From the NCBI RefSeq assembly GCF_009769755.1, contig NZ_SDWJ01000001.1:1364001-1428000 (forward strand): 64,000 nucleotides of DNA, in the 5' to 3' direction. Position numbers and translations under genes: made by a program. Under the pieces are notes generated by a model. The model was not told the DNA's origin. It saw only the letters and a program-made list of their open reading frames with translations, and did not search any database. Shown here in pieces: positions 48,375 through 57,534 of the stretch; position 1 is the stretch's first letter; each line of letters begins with the position of its first letter. Source of the stretch: Sphingorhabdus profundilacus. GTDB lineage: Bacteria; Pseudomonadota; Alphaproteobacteria; Sphingomonadales; Sphingomonadaceae.

Positions 48375-49484
48375 TCAGTGTAAACGGTCCGGCAGATAGT
48401 CGATCGCGTGAACCCCGGCTGGTGGGGCTACTGTATCGACGATCATCGATGCAGCAAGTTTGGCAGCCGCAGGGGCGGTCTGGATGCCAAAACCACCCTG
48501 CCCCGCCAGCCAGAAAAACGATGCATTTTGTGGATCCGGCCCGATGACCGGTTTGCGATCAGGCGCGAAACTTCGCAATCCTGCCCATTTATGTTCAACC
48601 CGGCGAATGTCCCAATCAACCACCTGTTGCAAACGGTCGATGGCAAGCGCCACGTCGATTTCCTCTGGCGCAGCGTCGCACGCTGCCGTCGGTGTTTCGT
48701 CATGGGGGCTTAACCACAATGTCCCGCCACTATCGGGCTTGAAATAGAAACTGCCGTCAAGCCCGATCACCAACGGCAAATTGGCCGGGGCCGCGGGCGA
48801 TACCGACAATTGGGCAATTGTGCGCCGATAAGGCTGAATGCCGAGTGGCCGGACTTGCGCGAGTTCGGCCACTTCATCGGCCCAAGCGCCCCCTGCATTT
48901 ACGACCATATCCGCCGTCCAATCCACGCCCGCAGCCGACACGTGCCAACGCCCGGCTTTCCACTGCACCGATTGCACGCGCGCATTACATTGCAGCCTGA
49001 CACCTTGCCTCTTGGCCTGACGCAGATACGCGCCATGCAAACCGCCAACATCAATGTCGCAGCAATCTGGTTCCCAAAGGCCCGAATTCCAACCCGGCAA
49101 TAATCCGGGGACATGGTGCTCAATACCCGCGCGGTCGAGCCGCTCAAACCGGACACCACTGCTGGCAAAGTCGGACAATAGAGCGTCGGCAAGCATATGG
49201 TGCTCCGATTTCCCTAAATGCAGCGCGCCACGCGCGTGCATCAGCGGGCCGTCATGAAAATCAGCAGCGGGATTTGCCAAAAAAGGGCCTGACGCCGTCG
49301 TAAGCGGCTGAACGGAAGGCCCGCCATAGCTTTCATCCCAAAATGCGGCAGAGCGGCCGGTCGAATGATATCCCGGCTGCGCCTCTGCTTCAATCAGCAG
49401 AACAGATTTCAAAGCGGATAGTTCGGCGGCAAGACTTGCGCCCGCGATACCTGCTCCAATGATGGCTATATCAAAGTCGCTCAT
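48375..49484 (-). CDS. FAD-dependent oxidoreductase (DAO family)
   Basis: 369 residues. The N-terminal dinucleotide motif is IAIIGAGIAGASLAAELS, followed by LIEAEAQPGYHSTGRSAAF, where the GRSAA segment is typical of DAO enzymes. Later DMVVNAGGAWADEVAELA and GLRSFAPDRKPVIGPDP close the FAD domain, and WLAGQGGFGIQTAPAAAKLA is the C-terminal FAD site. The substrate may be an amino acid or other amine; a D-amino-acid or glycine oxidase-like role cannot be separated. The ATG overlaps the hydrolase stop by 4 nt. Confidence 0.85.
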   Translation of the reverse strand: MSDFDIAIIGAGIAGASLAAELSALKSVLLIEAEAQPGYHSTGRSAAFWDESYGGPSVQPLTTASGPFLANPAADFHDGPLMHARGALHLGKSEHHMLADALLSDFASSGVRFERLDRAGIEHHVPGLLPGWNSGLWEPDCCDIDVGGLHGAYLRQAKRQGVRLQCNARVQSVQWKAGRWHVSAAGVDWTADMVVNAGGAWADEVAELAQVRPLGIQPYRRTIAQLSVSPAAPANLPLVIGLDGSFYFKPDSGGTLWLSPHDETPTAACDAAPEEIDVALAIDRLQQVVDWDIRRVEHKWAGLRSFAPDRKPVIGPDPQNASFFWLAGQGGFGIQTAPAAAKLAASMIVDTVAPPAGVHAIDYLPDRLH

Positions 49485-50437
49485 TTCTGCGGTGCATATT
49501 GGTCCATGAAAAGAGTGATCCGATCAAGGCATTGATCACGCACCGCGTCGACTTCGCGCAACAGTTCATGCGCTGCTTCTTTCCCGAATATCAGAGTTTC
49601 CGAATGCGGCAGCCGCTTGCTGTCTTTGATAACCCGGGGCGTGCTGACCAATTGGTCGGCCGTCGTTGCCATTAACAGAATCGGAGTTTTGACTGCTTCA
49701 AGTTTACCCGGTTCATCCAATAGCCGGATGGACGCAATCGCCCTTTCGATCCAGTGCCAGCTTGGCGGCCCCAATTTGACCTCGGGTCGCAATGCCCACC
49801 ATGCCAATTCATCTTCATACCGGTCCTTATCGCCGGTCAAAATATTGCCACGCACATTCATAGACGACAGCGGCTTTTCGCTGACTTTCCACGCCGGCAA
49901 ATCCTCCCGGCCGATTTTGCACATCAGTTTGGCAAAGGCGTGGTTCAACCAGAGTGGTAAACCGCCTGTTTGTATGCCAAGCATCGGCGCACTTAACGCC
50001 ACAGCATCTGGGTCGAACGCGCCTTCGACCAGAGCGCGCATCGCCAAATGGCCGCCCATGCTATGCGCGAGCACGACATGCGGGCCAGGCGTCGTCGCCT
50101 TCCAGCTTTTCCAGAAATAGCGAAGGTCCGAAATCCAGGTGGAAAAATCGTCAATATGCCCAACTTGCGGATCTTCAAGCAATCGGCCCGACAGGCCTTG
50201 CCCGCGCCAATCGATCGATGTCACCCGCCAACCCAAAGCAGCGTAAAAGGCAAGGGTTTCGAGATATTTTTCATAATGATCGCCGCGACCAGGCAAAAAC
50301 AGCATTGACCCGCGCGGCTGTGTTGCACCTTGCCAATCTATCCGGCGGATCGGCCAACCGTCCGCAGCTTGCCACATGCTCTCGGTTGCATCGGACGGTA
50401 TCGCGCGTCGGTTTATTTCAATTTTCTGGGCGTGCAT
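49481..50437 (-). CDS. alpha/beta hydrolase, lysophospholipase-like
   Basis: 318 residues. It has the serine hydrolase layout: SMLFLPGRGDHYEKYLETLA, SIDWRGQGLSGR, the nucleophile elbow VLAHSMGGHLAMRAL (Ser in HSMGGH) and a late AAHELLREVD with the likely catalytic His. This pattern fits the PldB/monoacylglycerol-lipase group. Coupled to the FAD oxidoreductase by a 4-nt overlap. The start is divergent from cpaA with only 40 bp between the two ATGs. Confidence 0.85.
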   Translation of the reverse strand: MHAQKIEINRRAIPSDATESMWQAADGWPIRRIDWQGATQPRGSMLFLPGRGDHYEKYLETLAFYAALGWRVTSIDWRGQGLSGRLLEDPQVGHIDDFSTWISDLRYFWKSWKATTPGPHVVLAHSMGGHLAMRALVEGAFDPDAVALSAPMLGIQTGGLPLWLNHAFAKLMCKIGREDLPAWKVSEKPLSSMNVRGNILTGDKDRYEDELAWWALRPEVKLGPPSWHWIERAIASIRLLDEPGKLEAVKTPILLMATTADQLVSTPRVIKDSKRLPHSETLIFGKEAAHELLREVDAVRDQCLDRITLFMDQYAPQK

Positions 50438-50477
50438 GGTTACCTTTTAGCAAGCTTTGATGGTTAATGCTCGGCGA

Positions 50478-50951
50478 ATGACAAGTGAAATACTCGCTTA
50501 CGCACTCCTGGGGGGATTGGCAATTGCGCTGATCGCCTCGATATATACCGATGTTCGATATCGGCTTATTTTCAACAAGATAACATTGGCAATAGCATGT
50601 GCCGCACCCGCCTTTTGGTATGCTACGGGGTCATTTACGCCGCTGGCTATCGGGGTACATCTGCTGACGGCGACGATTGTTTTCGTCTTCTTTGCGATTG
50701 CCTTTCGTTTTGGTGCAATGGGGGGCGGAGATGTCAAGCTTTTCGGGGCTTTAGCATTGTGGTGGCCTTGGGTCGATGTCGTCCGCATGGTTCTTTATGC
50801 TTCGATACTCGGAGCCGCAGTAACCATTGTTTTTGTCATAATTCATAAATTAAAACAAAAAGATGGCCGTGTTCGCGTGCCATATGGCGTTGCCATCGCC
50901 CTTGCCGGCCTATGGATAGCCGGTGAACGGATTTTTAACCATTTTACGTGA
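50478..50951 (+). CDS. cpaA: prepilin peptidase CpaA/TadV
   Basis: 157 residues from MTSEILAYALLGGLAIALIA; ATG at 50460 is an alternative, and neither has a strong ribosome site. It is a short membrane aspartate protease (A24) without the N-methylase domain of PilD. The catalytic Asp pair is in YTDVRYRLI and FGAMGGGDVKLFGA. It processes Flp-type prepilins and pseudopilins. First gene of the Tad set; no pilin gene is found in the window. Confidence 0.92.
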   Translation: MTSEILAYALLGGLAIALIASIYTDVRYRLIFNKITLAIACAAPAFWYATGSFTPLAIGVHLLTATIVFVFFAIAFRFGAMGGGDVKLFGALALWWPWVDVVRMVLYASILGAAVTIVFVIIHKLKQKDGRVRVPYGVAIALAGLWIAGERIFNHFT

Positions 50952-50968
50952 AATAGCATTCTTCAAAC

Positions 50969-50987
50969 AGGGGACCTTTCAGGGGAC
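50969..50987 (+). promoter_or_regulatory. duplicated AGGGGAC ribosome-site-like element before cpaB
   Basis: AGGGGAC occurs at 50969-50975 and again at 50981-50987, 12 bp apart. The second lies 8 nt before the cpaB ATG and serves as Shine-Dalgarno. The first may be a standby site or part of an operator. Confidence 0.4.
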
Positions 50988-50995
50988 AGTTCGTC

Positions 50996-52045
50996 ATGGA
51001 TAGGAAAAAAGTCATATTGCTGGTGGCCGCGCTTTTCATAGCAGCCATTACCGCCTTTTTGGCGCGCAGCATGTTTACCGGAGCGGCAGCGCCGACAGCG
51101 GCAGCGGCCAAACCGGTCGAAACCGGCCCCAAGGTGATGGTCGCCACCAAGGCATTGCCCGTGGGTACAATCATCACCGCCGATAGTTTCCGGTATCAGC
51201 CTTGGCCAAAAGAACTGGTCGAAGATGCCTATTTCATTGAAACACCCGGTGGCGGCGAAGCTCCAGATGGTGCGACGGCCAATGCCGGTATCTCGGCCGA
51301 TGAACTTGTCGGTACCGTTGTTCGCAACTCAATCACCGCTGGGCAACCGATTACCAAGGGTTCACTGGTCAAACCGGGCGACCGAGGCTTTCTTGCCGCT
51401 GCCCTTGGACCAGGCATGCGTGCTGTTACTGTTCCGGTGTCAGCACTGACCGGCGTCGCTGGCTTTGTGTTCCCCGGTGACCGCGTGGATCTTGTCCTGA
51501 CCCAGAACATCGCTGGCCCCGGCGGACCTCCGCTCAAAGTTTCCGAAACAATTTTGCGTAACATGCGCGTTCTGGCAACGGACCAACGCTCCACCAATGC
51601 CGTCGATGAAGCAGGCAACACCGTGGTTCGCAAATATAAGCTTGTCACGATGGAAGCGACGCCTTCCATTGCAGAACGTATCACCGTAGCTCAATCGCTG
51701 GGTACGATCAGCCTCTCGCTCCGTTCGCTTGCCGACAACGCAGCCGAGCTGGAACAGGCCTTGGCCTCTGGCGAAGTAAGCATTCCTGAAGGCGCAACTG
51801 CCGAACAGGAAGATGCCATCATGAAGAAGGTCGCACAGCGCCCGATTTCGGGAAAGAGCACTTATACCACCGGTGGTGATGTATCGCGTTTCCAGCGCAG
51901 CAGCATCCCTGCCCAAACGCCGCTGGCAATTGCCTCGGAAAATGTCCGTATCCAAAGGCAGGTCCAGAAAGTCGTCAGCTCGCAGACGGTGCGCGTATCG
52001 CGCGCAGGTGCCGAAACCGTTGTTGACGTAAGCCGGAGACAGTAA
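50996..52045 (+). CDS. cpaB: Flp pilus assembly protein CpaB/RcpC
   Basis: 349 residues. One N-terminal membrane segment (about 5-26, VILLVAALFIAAITAFLARS) is followed by the SAF domain (VMVATKALPVGTIITADSF) and the RcpC/CpaB region (GMRAVTVPVSALTGVAGFVF, PGDRVDLVLTQ). CpaB is a periplasmic partner of the CpaC secretin. The C-terminal ~60 residues are variable. It is followed by cpaC after one base, so they are one transcript. Confidence 0.94.
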   Translation: MDRKKVILLVAALFIAAITAFLARSMFTGAAAPTAAAAKPVETGPKVMVATKALPVGTIITADSFRYQPWPKELVEDAYFIETPGGGEAPDGATANAGISADELVGTVVRNSITAGQPITKGSLVKPGDRGFLAAALGPGMRAVTVPVSALTGVAGFVFPGDRVDLVLTQNIAGPGGPPLKVSETILRNMRVLATDQRSTNAVDEAGNTVVRKYKLVTMEATPSIAERITVAQSLGTISLSLRSLADNAAELEQALASGEVSIPEGATAEQEDAIMKKVAQRPISGKSTYTTGGDVSRFQRSSIPAQTPLAIASENVRIQRQVQKVVSSQTVRVSRAGAETVVDVSRRQ

Positions 52046-52046
52046 G

Positions 52047-53549
52047 ATGAAAATGATATCAAAAATCAAATCTGGCTTTGCAGCAACCGTGCTGACCGCG
52101 GCCCTGGGAACCACTGCACTGGTTGCAATGCCCGGCGTTGCCCACGCTCAATCGGCGAAAGACGCAAAGTTGGTCACGCTCGCAATTGGCCGGGGTCAAC
52201 AAATCAACCTGCCCTCTACGATCACTGATGTTGTCGTTGCCAACCCGAGTGTTGCCGATGTCGAGGTCAAATCGGGTCGCCAGATTTACATTCTGGCAAA
52301 GGGGCCAGGCGAAACCAGCATTGTCGCAACCGATGCCGCTGGTCGGACGGTCTATTCCGCGACCGTCCGCGTTGGCGCCAATCTGGACTCGATAGACCAG
52401 ATGTTGGCCGTCGCAATGCCGGACGCCGACATCAAAGTTACAACGATGAACGGCGTGATCATTTTAACCGGAACCGTGAAGCAACCCGAAGAAGCGTCTG
52501 ATGCCGCCGATCTGGTTTCGACATTCAGCAGCGGTCAGGCAAAGATCGTCAATCGCATCAAAACAGCGACGCCATTGCAAATCAATTTGCAGGTTCGTGT
52601 TGCCGAAGTCAGCCGATCATTGTCGAAAGAAATCTCCGGCAATTTGCAAAGCGGGAAAAGCGGAACCAACGGTTCGGGTGATCCCTATTTCTTTGGACTT
52701 GGCCGAGGCCGCGATTTTACGACCGGGTCGACCGTTACATTCCCTGAAAGTACAACCACAATTGCTGGTATCGGCAAACTGTTCGGCATCGATGTCGAAG
52801 CTGCGTTTGACCTGTCCGAACGTGCAGGCCTGATTTCGACGCTTGCCAACCCGAACCTGACGACGGTTTCAGGCGAAACCGCCGAGTTTCTGGCGGGCGG
52901 CACATTCCCCGTCGTGACATCAAGCGACAACGGTGTTTCGGTGCAATATCAGTCCTATGGCGTCAGCCTGACCTACACGCCGATTGTGTTGGCCGATGGC
53001 CGCATTTCCCTGCGTGTCCGCTCGGAAGTGTCGGATATTTCCTCGCAAGGTGCAGTGCGCGTCGGTGGACTTGAAGTCCCGGCAACAACCACCCGCATGG
53101 CCGAAACGACGGTCGAGCTGGGGTCGGGCCAAAGCATGATGATCGCAGGATTGTTAAGCAACCAGTTGAACAGTTCAGTCGACAAAACGCCCGGTGTTGG
53201 TGACATTCCTGTCTTGGGGGCCTTGTTCAAATCCAATGGCTGGCGTCGCAACGAGACCGAGCTGATGATCGTCATTACACCTTATCTGGTCAAACCTGTC
53301 TCTGACAGCGAGATCAAGCTGCCCACCGACGGTATCCATTCAACAAACGACGCCGAGCGTATTCTATTGGGCAAAGTACTCGACAAGAATGGCGACAAGA
53401 ACCGGCCTATGCCGACCATTGCCCCTGCACCTGCCGGCGGCCCGGAAATGGGTTCGGTCAGCGATGCAGCGCCTGCATTGCCGCAAAAAAATGACAAAGC
53501 AACAGCTCAAGCTGCGGTTTCAGGCCCCGGTTTCAGCTTCGACAATTGA
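52047..53549 (+). CDS. cpaC: Tad pilus outer-membrane secretin CpaC/RcpA
   Basis: 500 residues. A signal peptide ends in AHAQ (about residue 35). A pilus-secretin N-domain follows (INLPSTITDVVVANPSVADV), then a BON-like domain and the secretin barrel (NPNLTTVSGETAEFLAGGTF, VQYQSYGVSLTYTPIVLADG, ELMIVITPYLVKPV). It forms the outer-membrane pore through which the Flp pilus passes. The C-terminal 90 residues are Pro/Ala-rich. GGAG precedes the ATG. Confidence 0.95.
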   Translation: MKMISKIKSGFAATVLTAALGTTALVAMPGVAHAQSAKDAKLVTLAIGRGQQINLPSTITDVVVANPSVADVEVKSGRQIYILAKGPGETSIVATDAAGRTVYSATVRVGANLDSIDQMLAVAMPDADIKVTTMNGVIILTGTVKQPEEASDAADLVSTFSSGQAKIVNRIKTATPLQINLQVRVAEVSRSLSKEISGNLQSGKSGTNGSGDPYFFGLGRGRDFTTGSTVTFPESTTTIAGIGKLFGIDVEAAFDLSERAGLISTLANPNLTTVSGETAEFLAGGTFPVVTSSDNGVSVQYQSYGVSLTYTPIVLADGRISLRVRSEVSDISSQGAVRVGGLEVPATTTRMAETTVELGSGQSMMIAGLLSNQLNSSVDKTPGVGDIPVLGALFKSNGWRRNETELMIVITPYLVKPVSDSEIKLPTDGIHSTNDAERILLGKVLDKNGDKNRPMPTIAPAPAGGPEMGSVSDAAPALPQKNDKATAQAAVSGPGFSFDN

Positions 53550-53570
53550 TCCCAGTTCAGGAGAATGACT

Positions 53571-54176
53571 ATGCGTAACATGAAATTCCTGACCGCAGTT
53601 GCAGCCAGTATGACATTGGCTGGATGCGCTGCTGGCTCGCTGGGAACGTCCAATACTTCGATGTATTCAATCCACCAGCCGGTGGTCGAGCGGACCAATT
53701 TTGCCATTGATCTCAACAGCGACGGCAGCGGTGTTTCCTCTGCCGAACAGACCCGCCTGGGCGAATGGTTTGATGCGTTACGACTGGGTTATGGCGACCG
53801 TGTATCGGTGGACTTTGGTTCGTCCTATGCCAACCAATCAGTGACCAAGGCAGTGTCGAGAGTTGCTGCGGAACGAGGCGTCCTGCTTGACGAAGTTGCA
53901 CCGGTTACAGCAGGTCAGGTTGCACCTGGCATGATGCGCGTGATTGTGACCCGTTCGAAAGCATCGGTGCCGACGTGCCCCGATTTCACTACGGATCATG
54001 ACCGCAATTACAACGCCAGCAACCACAGCAACCACGGCTGTTCGGTCAACAGCAACCTTGCCGCAATGATCGCCAATCCAGAGGATCTGGTGCGCGGACA
54101 GGAAAACAAGCGGCTTGATACCAATAGCGGCAAAAGAGCGGTCGATACCTACCGCGCCAAAACCGGAGGCAACTAA
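53571..54176 (+). CDS. cpaD: Tad pilus lipoprotein CpaD
   Basis: 201 residues from MRNMKFLTAVAASMTLAGC; AGGAG is 7 nt upstream of this ATG, while an ATG at 53565 sits too close to it. The lipobox is LAGC. CpaD is thought to help place the CpaC secretin in the outer membrane. Typical parts are HQPVVERTNFAIDLNSDGSG, LDEVAPVTAGQVAPGMMRVI and the His/Asn-rich HDRNYNASNHSNHGCSVNSN. It shares one base with cpaE (TAATG). Confidence 0.92.
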   Translation: MRNMKFLTAVAASMTLAGCAAGSLGTSNTSMYSIHQPVVERTNFAIDLNSDGSGVSSAEQTRLGEWFDALRLGYGDRVSVDFGSSYANQSVTKAVSRVAAERGVLLDEVAPVTAGQVAPGMMRVIVTRSKASVPTCPDFTTDHDRNYNASNHSNHGCSVNSNLAAMIANPEDLVRGQENKRLDTNSGKRAVDTYRAKTGGN

Positions 54177-55432
54177 TGAACGCTCCTTGGAAATCCGGCG
54201 TTGCCGGCACGCGTGACCCGATCAACGCTTATGTCTGCGACGACCTTACTTTGGACGTCATCCGCGGCGTATGTGAAGAAATGGGCTGGAGCCAGGATAA
54301 AGCCTATAAGGGCGGGCTCCGCAACGCGATACAGTCGCTCTCGGTATCTGCCAGTCCGCAAATCCTGCTGGTTGACTTATCGGAATCAGGTGACCCAATT
54401 TCCGACATCAACAGCCTTGCCGAAGTTTGCGAGCCGGGCACGATTGTGATTGCGGTTGGACAGGTCAATGATGTCCGTCTCTATCGCGATTTGCTGATGT
54501 CGGGGCTTCAGGACTATCTGCTGAAACCCCTTAGCCCTGATGCATTGCGCGACGCATTTGCAAACGCACAGACCATCCTCAACGCACCGAAGATTGAAGA
54601 AAATTCGGCTGATCGTCCGCATGTTTCCACCGCAGTTATAGGAACACGGGGCGGATGTGGTGCGTCAACGGTCGCCGCTTCGCTGGCGTGGACTTTTTCG
54701 CAGACACAAGGTCATCCAACGGGATTTCTCGACCTTGATGTGCATTTTGGTACAGGCGCCCTGGCGATGGACCTCGAACCAGGTCGCGGCCTGACCGATG
54801 CCATCGACAATCCCAGCCGCATCGATGGACTTTTCATCGAACGGGCAATGATCAAGGCCAATGACAAGCTTTCCATTCTGTCGGCAGAAGCCCCGATGAG
54901 CAGCCCGGTACTGACCGATGGAAGCGCGTTTTATCAATTGCAGGAAGAATTCCGCGCTGCTTTTGAAAATACAGTCATCGACATGCCACGCAGCATGTTG
55001 ATCGCTTACCCGCATCTGATGCAGGATGTGAATATGGCGGTTGTAACGACCGAGCTGACTTTGGCGGCTGCGCGCGACACCATTCGCGTTCTGGCCTGGC
55101 TCAAACAAAATGCACCGCATTGTAAAACGATAATTGTCGCCAATAATGTGCAAGCTGCCGCGCTGGAAATCAGCCGCAAGGATTTCGAAAGCACGATCGA
55201 ACGCAAAATCGATCTTTTACTGCCTTCGGACCCCAAGGCTACGGCGCAAGCTGCCAAGGTTGGCCAACCCATTGTGCAAGCCGTTCGGGGCAGCAAACTG
55301 TCGACCGGCATCATCACATTGGCCGATATGATCGCGGGGAGCGCCGCCGAAGTGGCCGAAGCTGCTCCGCAAGCCGACAAAACCAAAAAGTCTGTCATGT
55401 CGGGCTTTAAATCGCTGTTGAAAAAGAAATAA
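54176..55432 (+). CDS. cpaE: Tad pilus assembly ATPase-like protein CpaE
   Basis: 418 residues. The N-terminal ~130 residues look like a receiver-type fold (QILLVDLSESGDPISDINSL and LMSGLQDYLLKPLSPDALRD). The MinD/ParA-like domain starts at IGTRGGCGASTVAASLAWTF, a deviant Walker A, and ends with a charged KSLLKKK tail. CpaE localises the pilus machinery. It is coupled to cpaD through a shared base with GGAGG in front. Normally the next gene is the ATPase cpaF, which is absent here. Confidence 0.92.
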   Translation: MNAPWKSGVAGTRDPINAYVCDDLTLDVIRGVCEEMGWSQDKAYKGGLRNAIQSLSVSASPQILLVDLSESGDPISDINSLAEVCEPGTIVIAVGQVNDVRLYRDLLMSGLQDYLLKPLSPDALRDAFANAQTILNAPKIEENSADRPHVSTAVIGTRGGCGASTVAASLAWTFSQTQGHPTGFLDLDVHFGTGALAMDLEPGRGLTDAIDNPSRIDGLFIERAMIKANDKLSILSAEAPMSSPVLTDGSAFYQLQEEFRAAFENTVIDMPRSMLIAYPHLMQDVNMAVVTTELTLAAARDTIRVLAWLKQNAPHCKTIIVANNVQAAALEISRKDFESTIERKIDLLLPSDPKATAQAAKVGQPIVQAVRGSKLSTGIITLADMIAGSAAEVAEAAPQADKTKKSVMSGFKSLLKKK

Positions 55433-55499
55433 ATCTCATGCGGTGCGTGGTATCCCATTTTGATGCCATGCCCGCTGACACCCTCGGGCTGAGCAAACA
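55433..55499 (+). other. 67-bp gap where cpaF would be expected
   Basis: Between cpaE and tadB there is no CpaF ATPase gene. In this gap a 21-residue frame (MRCVVSHFDAMPADTLGLSK and one more residue, 55438-55503) ends in a TGA overlapping the tadB ATG (ATGA). That is how coupled genes in this genome are joined, so it could be the 3' scar of a lost cpaF. The frame has no recognisable CpaF motif and may be chance. Confidence 0.3.
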
Positions 55500-56465
55500 A
55501 TGATGCAAAATCTTATACTTGCTACAGGTTTCATACTGGTTCTGGTCCTGATTGCTGTCGCTTTTATGGGCCCGAATATCGGCAAAGCCACTTCGCGTCG
55601 CTTGGGCGCGGTCAAGATGCGACATTCCGACAGCGCCGACGCGCGCGTCGAACAGCAAATGCGTAAGGCGTTGGCCGCACGCCGTCCGATGATCTTTACC
55701 GATGGACGCAACATCAGCCGAGCCGATCGTTTAAGACTGCGTTTGGCACAAACCGGGAAAAACTGGACATTTCAGCAATATCTGTCAGCATCAGCCAGTA
55801 TTACAGCGCTGGTCATGGTCGCGCTGTGGATCAAGGGTGCGCCTTTATATCTCTCGCTTTTCGGCGGCCTCATGCTTGGTGCGGGGCTGCCCCATTTCGT
55901 GATCAATTTTCTGATCGCCAAGCGGATCAAGCAGTTTACGAACAATTTCCCCGATGCCATCGAATTGCTGGTGCGCGGCCTGAAATCGGGTCTGCCCGTG
56001 GGCGAAACGCTGGGCATGGTTGCAAAGGAAATTCCCGGCCCCGTCGGTGAAGAATTCAAGATGGTCAATGAAAAGATCCGGATCGGGAAAACCATGGAAG
56101 ATGCGTTGCAGGAAACTGCCGACCGCATGGGAACCCCGGAATTCCAATTCTTCGTGATTACGCTTGCGATACAACGCGAAACAGGCGGTAACCTTGCCGA
56201 GACGCTTTCAAACCTGGCAGATGTTTTGCGTAAACGCGGACAAATGAAGCTGAAAATTCGCGCAATGTCCTCGGAATCCAAGGCTTCGGCCTATATCGTC
56301 GGATCCTTGCCATTTTTCGTGTTCGGCATGGTCTGGTCAGTGAACCAGAAATATCTGGCTGGTTTCTTTTTCGAACCAAGGCTGATGATCGCAGGGATTA
56401 TTGGCATCGTATGGATGTCGATTGGCGCCTTTATCATGGCCAAAATGGTCAATTTCGAAATTTAA
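55500..56465 (+). CDS. tadB: Tad pilus inner-membrane platform protein TadB
   Basis: 321 residues with an N-terminal membrane segment (about 5-22), two or three more at about 95-135 and two at the C-terminus. The T2SSF/TadB domain shows FPDAIELLVRGLKSGLPVGE, EFQFFVITLAIQRETGGNLA and KLKIRAMSSESKASAY. It anchors the pilus motor and is expected to work with TadC. The ribosome site is weak, as expected for a gene once coupled to an upstream cistron. Confidence 0.93.
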   Translation: MMQNLILATGFILVLVLIAVAFMGPNIGKATSRRLGAVKMRHSDSADARVEQQMRKALAARRPMIFTDGRNISRADRLRLRLAQTGKNWTFQQYLSASASITALVMVALWIKGAPLYLSLFGGLMLGAGLPHFVINFLIAKRIKQFTNNFPDAIELLVRGLKSGLPVGETLGMVAKEIPGPVGEEFKMVNEKIRIGKTMEDALQETADRMGTPEFQFFVITLAIQRETGGNLAETLSNLADVLRKRGQMKLKIRAMSSESKASAYIVGSLPFFVFGMVWSVNQKYLAGFFFEPRLMIAGIIGIVWMSIGAFIMAKMVNFEI

Positions 56466-56486
56466 TGTTGGGGGCGGGATAAAGAC

Positions 56487-57482
56487 ATGACCAATCCGGG
56501 TGGACCTCAACTTTTAGGCATCGATGTCTTGTGGGTGGCAACGATCTTGTCGGCCGTTGCCGCCGTTTCCGTAATTTTTGCAATTTATGCAGCGGTCACC
56601 GTTCGCGACCCCATGTCAAAACGGGTCAAGGCGCTGAGTGACCGGCGCGAACAGCTGAAGGCCGGTATTACCGCCACGACATCCAAAAAACGCGCAAAAC
56701 TGGTCCGGAAAACCGAGACAACGGACAAGATGCGCCAGATGCTGTCAAAGCTTCAGGTTTTGCAGGAAGACCAAATCAAGATTGTGCAGCAGAAACTGGC
56801 GCAGGCCGGTATCCGCCGCAAAGAACTCGCGGTAACAGTTATTTTCAGCCGCCTGGTCCTTCCCGTTATCTTTGGAGGCGGCGCTGCACTTTGGATATAT
56901 GGCCTCGGCGGGATGGCGGACTTCAGCACGTTCAAGCGCTTTGCCGCATTCGCAATCCTGACGATTTTGGGATATAAGGCCGCGGATATTTACCTCAGCA
57001 ACCTCATCCAAAAGCGCACCGATGCAATCCGCAAAGGCCTGCCCGACGCACTCGACCTTCTCGTCATTTGTGCAGAAGCAGGTTTGACCGTGGACACATC
57101 GTTCAATCGCGTGGCCAAGGAGCTGGGTCGCGGTTATCCCGAATTGGGTGACGAATTTGCCCTGACGGCGATCGAACTGGGTTTCCTGACAGAACGTCGC
57201 ATGGCTTTTGAAAATCTGGCGTTTCGCGTCAATCTGGACTCGATCAAGGGCGTTGTCACGACCATGATCCAGACCGAGAAATACGGGACACCGCTCGCCT
57301 CTGCACTTCGGGTTCTCTCCGCAGAATTCCGGAACGAACGCATGATGCGCGCCGAGGAAAAAGCCGCGCGCTTGCCTGCGATCATGACGATACCGTTGAT
57401 CCTGTTCATCCTCCCGGTATTGTTCATCGTCATTCTGGGACCAGCAGCCTGTTCGATCGGCGACGCATTCGCCAAGAAATAG
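56487..57482 (+). CDS. tadC: Tad pilus inner-membrane platform protein TadC
   Basis: 331 residues. It opens with a membrane segment (about 15-38), a basic cytosolic stretch (KKRAKLVRKTETTDKMRQML) and then the T2SSF domain: LPDALDLLVICAEAGLTVDT, GTPLASALRVLSAEFRNERM. Two C-terminal membrane helices end in PAACSIGDAFAKK. It partners TadB. GGGCGGGA lies ahead of the ATG. It is the last Tad gene here; tadD, tadE/F/G and flp are missing from the window. Confidence 0.93.
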   Translation: MTNPGGPQLLGIDVLWVATILSAVAAVSVIFAIYAAVTVRDPMSKRVKALSDRREQLKAGITATTSKKRAKLVRKTETTDKMRQMLSKLQVLQEDQIKIVQQKLAQAGIRRKELAVTVIFSRLVLPVIFGGGAALWIYGLGGMADFSTFKRFAAFAILTILGYKAADIYLSNLIQKRTDAIRKGLPDALDLLVICAEAGLTVDTSFNRVAKELGRGYPELGDEFALTAIELGFLTERRMAFENLAFRVNLDSIKGVVTTMIQTEKYGTPLASALRVLSAEFRNERMMRAEEKAARLPAIMTIPLILFILPVLFIVILGPAACSIGDAFAKK

Positions 57483-57504
57483 AGAAGCGGGGGTTCAAAA
57501 AAGG

Positions 57505-57515
57505 GGGACTGTCCC
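57505..57515. other. short GGGAC-T-GTCCC hairpin between convergent genes
   Basis: GGGAC (57505-57509) and GTCCC (57511-57515) flank one T, preceded by AAAAAAGG, in the 52-bp gap between the tadC and fahA stops. With a one-base loop it is a weak terminator for either strand, but its place between convergent stops suggests such a role. Confidence 0.3.
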
Positions 57516-57534
57516 GAGCCTAAGCTCCGCCATT

